Below are positions 21,004 through 21,223 of a stretch of DNA of 21,223 nt, piece after piece. Positions within the stretch are counted from its first letter, which is position 1, and the number at the start of each line of letters is the position of its first letter. Position numbers and translations under genes: made by a program. This DNA comes from Candidatus Rifleibacteriota bacterium (GTDB lineage Bacteria; Vulcanimicrobiota; Xenobia; Xenobiales; Xenobiaceae), in the NCBI GenBank assembly GCA_900772775.1, contig CAAGRW010000106.1, positions 1 through 21,223 on the forward strand, written 5' to 3'. Below the pieces are notes generated by a model that searched no databases, had not been told where the DNA came from, and saw only the letters and a list, made by a program, of their open reading frames with translations.

Positions 21004-21223
21004 ATGGATAATAAATATAATCGTCATAACAGACGAAAATATAACTTAAAAATTCATATAGTTCTTGTTACTAAATATCGTAAACAACTTCTTACAGGTT
21101 CTATAGTTGACGACGTAAAACGAAAATTTTATGACATCTGTGCTTTTAGAGGCTATGATATTATAGCGATGGAGGCTGACAAAGACCATATACACTGTTT
21201 AATAAGTTATAATACAGTAGACA
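21004..21223 (+). CDS. tnpA: IS200/IS605 HUH transposase TnpA, N-terminal half (cut by the right window edge)
   Basis: TnpA (Y1 transposase) excises and inserts the element as single-stranded DNA. Only the first 73 codons are in the window. They show the start of the family fold (KIHIVLVTKYRKQLLTG, residues 16-32, typical of IS200-like transposases) and the HUH metal-binding motif in DHIHCLI (His64 and His66). The nucleophilic Tyr helix lies beyond the edge. The ATG at 21004 is preceded by AGGATAAATAC, a fair ribosome site. It is divergent from tnpB. Confidence 0.95.
   Translation, partial: MDNKYNRHNRRKYNLKIHIVLVTKYRKQLLTGSIVDDVKRKFYDICAFRGYDIIAMEADKDHIHCLISYNTVD

Larger units (their letters stand above)
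19633..21223. mobile_element. IS200/IS605-family insertion sequence (IS605-like, divergent tnpA/tnpB), cut at the right window edge
   Basis: The element combines an HUH transposase gene (tnpA, plus strand) and an RNA-guided nuclease gene (tnpB, minus strand) transcribed away from each other across an 84-base gap, the IS605 arrangement. Beyond the tnpB stop is a conserved-looking structured end (19633-19779) with several hairpins and no terminal inverted repeats, as known for this family. The tnpB-side boundary near 19633 is an estimate. The tnpA-side end lies outside the window. Both genes have intact reading frames as far as visible, suggesting a recent and possibly mobile copy. Confidence 0.85.

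Noticed and set aside
1..21223. tRNA, rRNA or prophage genes
   Set aside because: No cloverleaf with CCA-type ends, rRNA core sequence or phage structural gene was seen on either strand.

Overview
This 21.2 kb window is a dense bacterial chromosomal segment of moderate to low G+C (estimated by eye). Two long runs of genes on the minus strand are followed by two plus-strand genes and, at the right edge, most of an IS200/IS605-type insertion sequence. The host cannot be named from this sequence. Short gaps, frequent TTG start codons behind good Shine-Dalgarno sites, an ftsE-ftsX-M23-S41 gene order, and a MoxR/DUF58/transglutaminase cluster are compatible with several phyla, including the non-photosynthetic relatives of cyanobacteria and some Firmicutes-like lineages. 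That placement is a weak inference.

Minus-strand block 1 is read from about 9.95 kb down to 1. It contains ftsE, ftsX (ATGA overlap), an M23/LytM peptidase with an EnvC-like coiled coil, three consecutive S41 carboxy-terminal processing proteases of different architecture, and the first 246 codons of uvrC, which runs off the left edge. FtsEX is the membrane ABC-type machine that switches on peptidoglycan hydrolases. The M23 protein, directly behind it, is the probable partner and, unlike E. coli EnvC, keeps its zinc and catalytic residues. The three S41 proteases share a Ser-Lys-Gln catalytic set and could trim or degrade the hydrolase or other envelope proteins. An intrinsic terminator-like hairpin lies between the second and third protease genes. 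A DedA-family membrane protein gene lies just upstream of ftsE.

Minus-strand block 2 is read from about 17.7 to 10.7 kb. It contains a DUF58 membrane protein, a polytopic transglutaminase-domain protein with a roughly 80-residue Gln/Asn/Asp/Lys linker, a MoxR AAA+ ATPase (TTG start behind GGAGG), and a secreted TPR protein. It closes with a rho-independent terminator at 10701-10721. MoxR, DUF58 and transglutaminase proteins commonly occur together. A perfect 13-bp inverted repeat sits between moxR and the TPR gene.

On the plus strand (17.9-19.3 kb) are a protein-kinase-fold/aminoglycoside-phosphotransferase-like protein and a class I SAM-dependent methyltransferase, divergent from block 2. 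About 300 bp of hairpin-rich non-coding sequence follows. From about 19.63 kb to the window end is an apparently intact IS605-type element: a candidate omega RNA, a full-length tnpB with RuvC and zinc-finger residues, and a divergent tnpA (HUH transposase) cut by the right edge.
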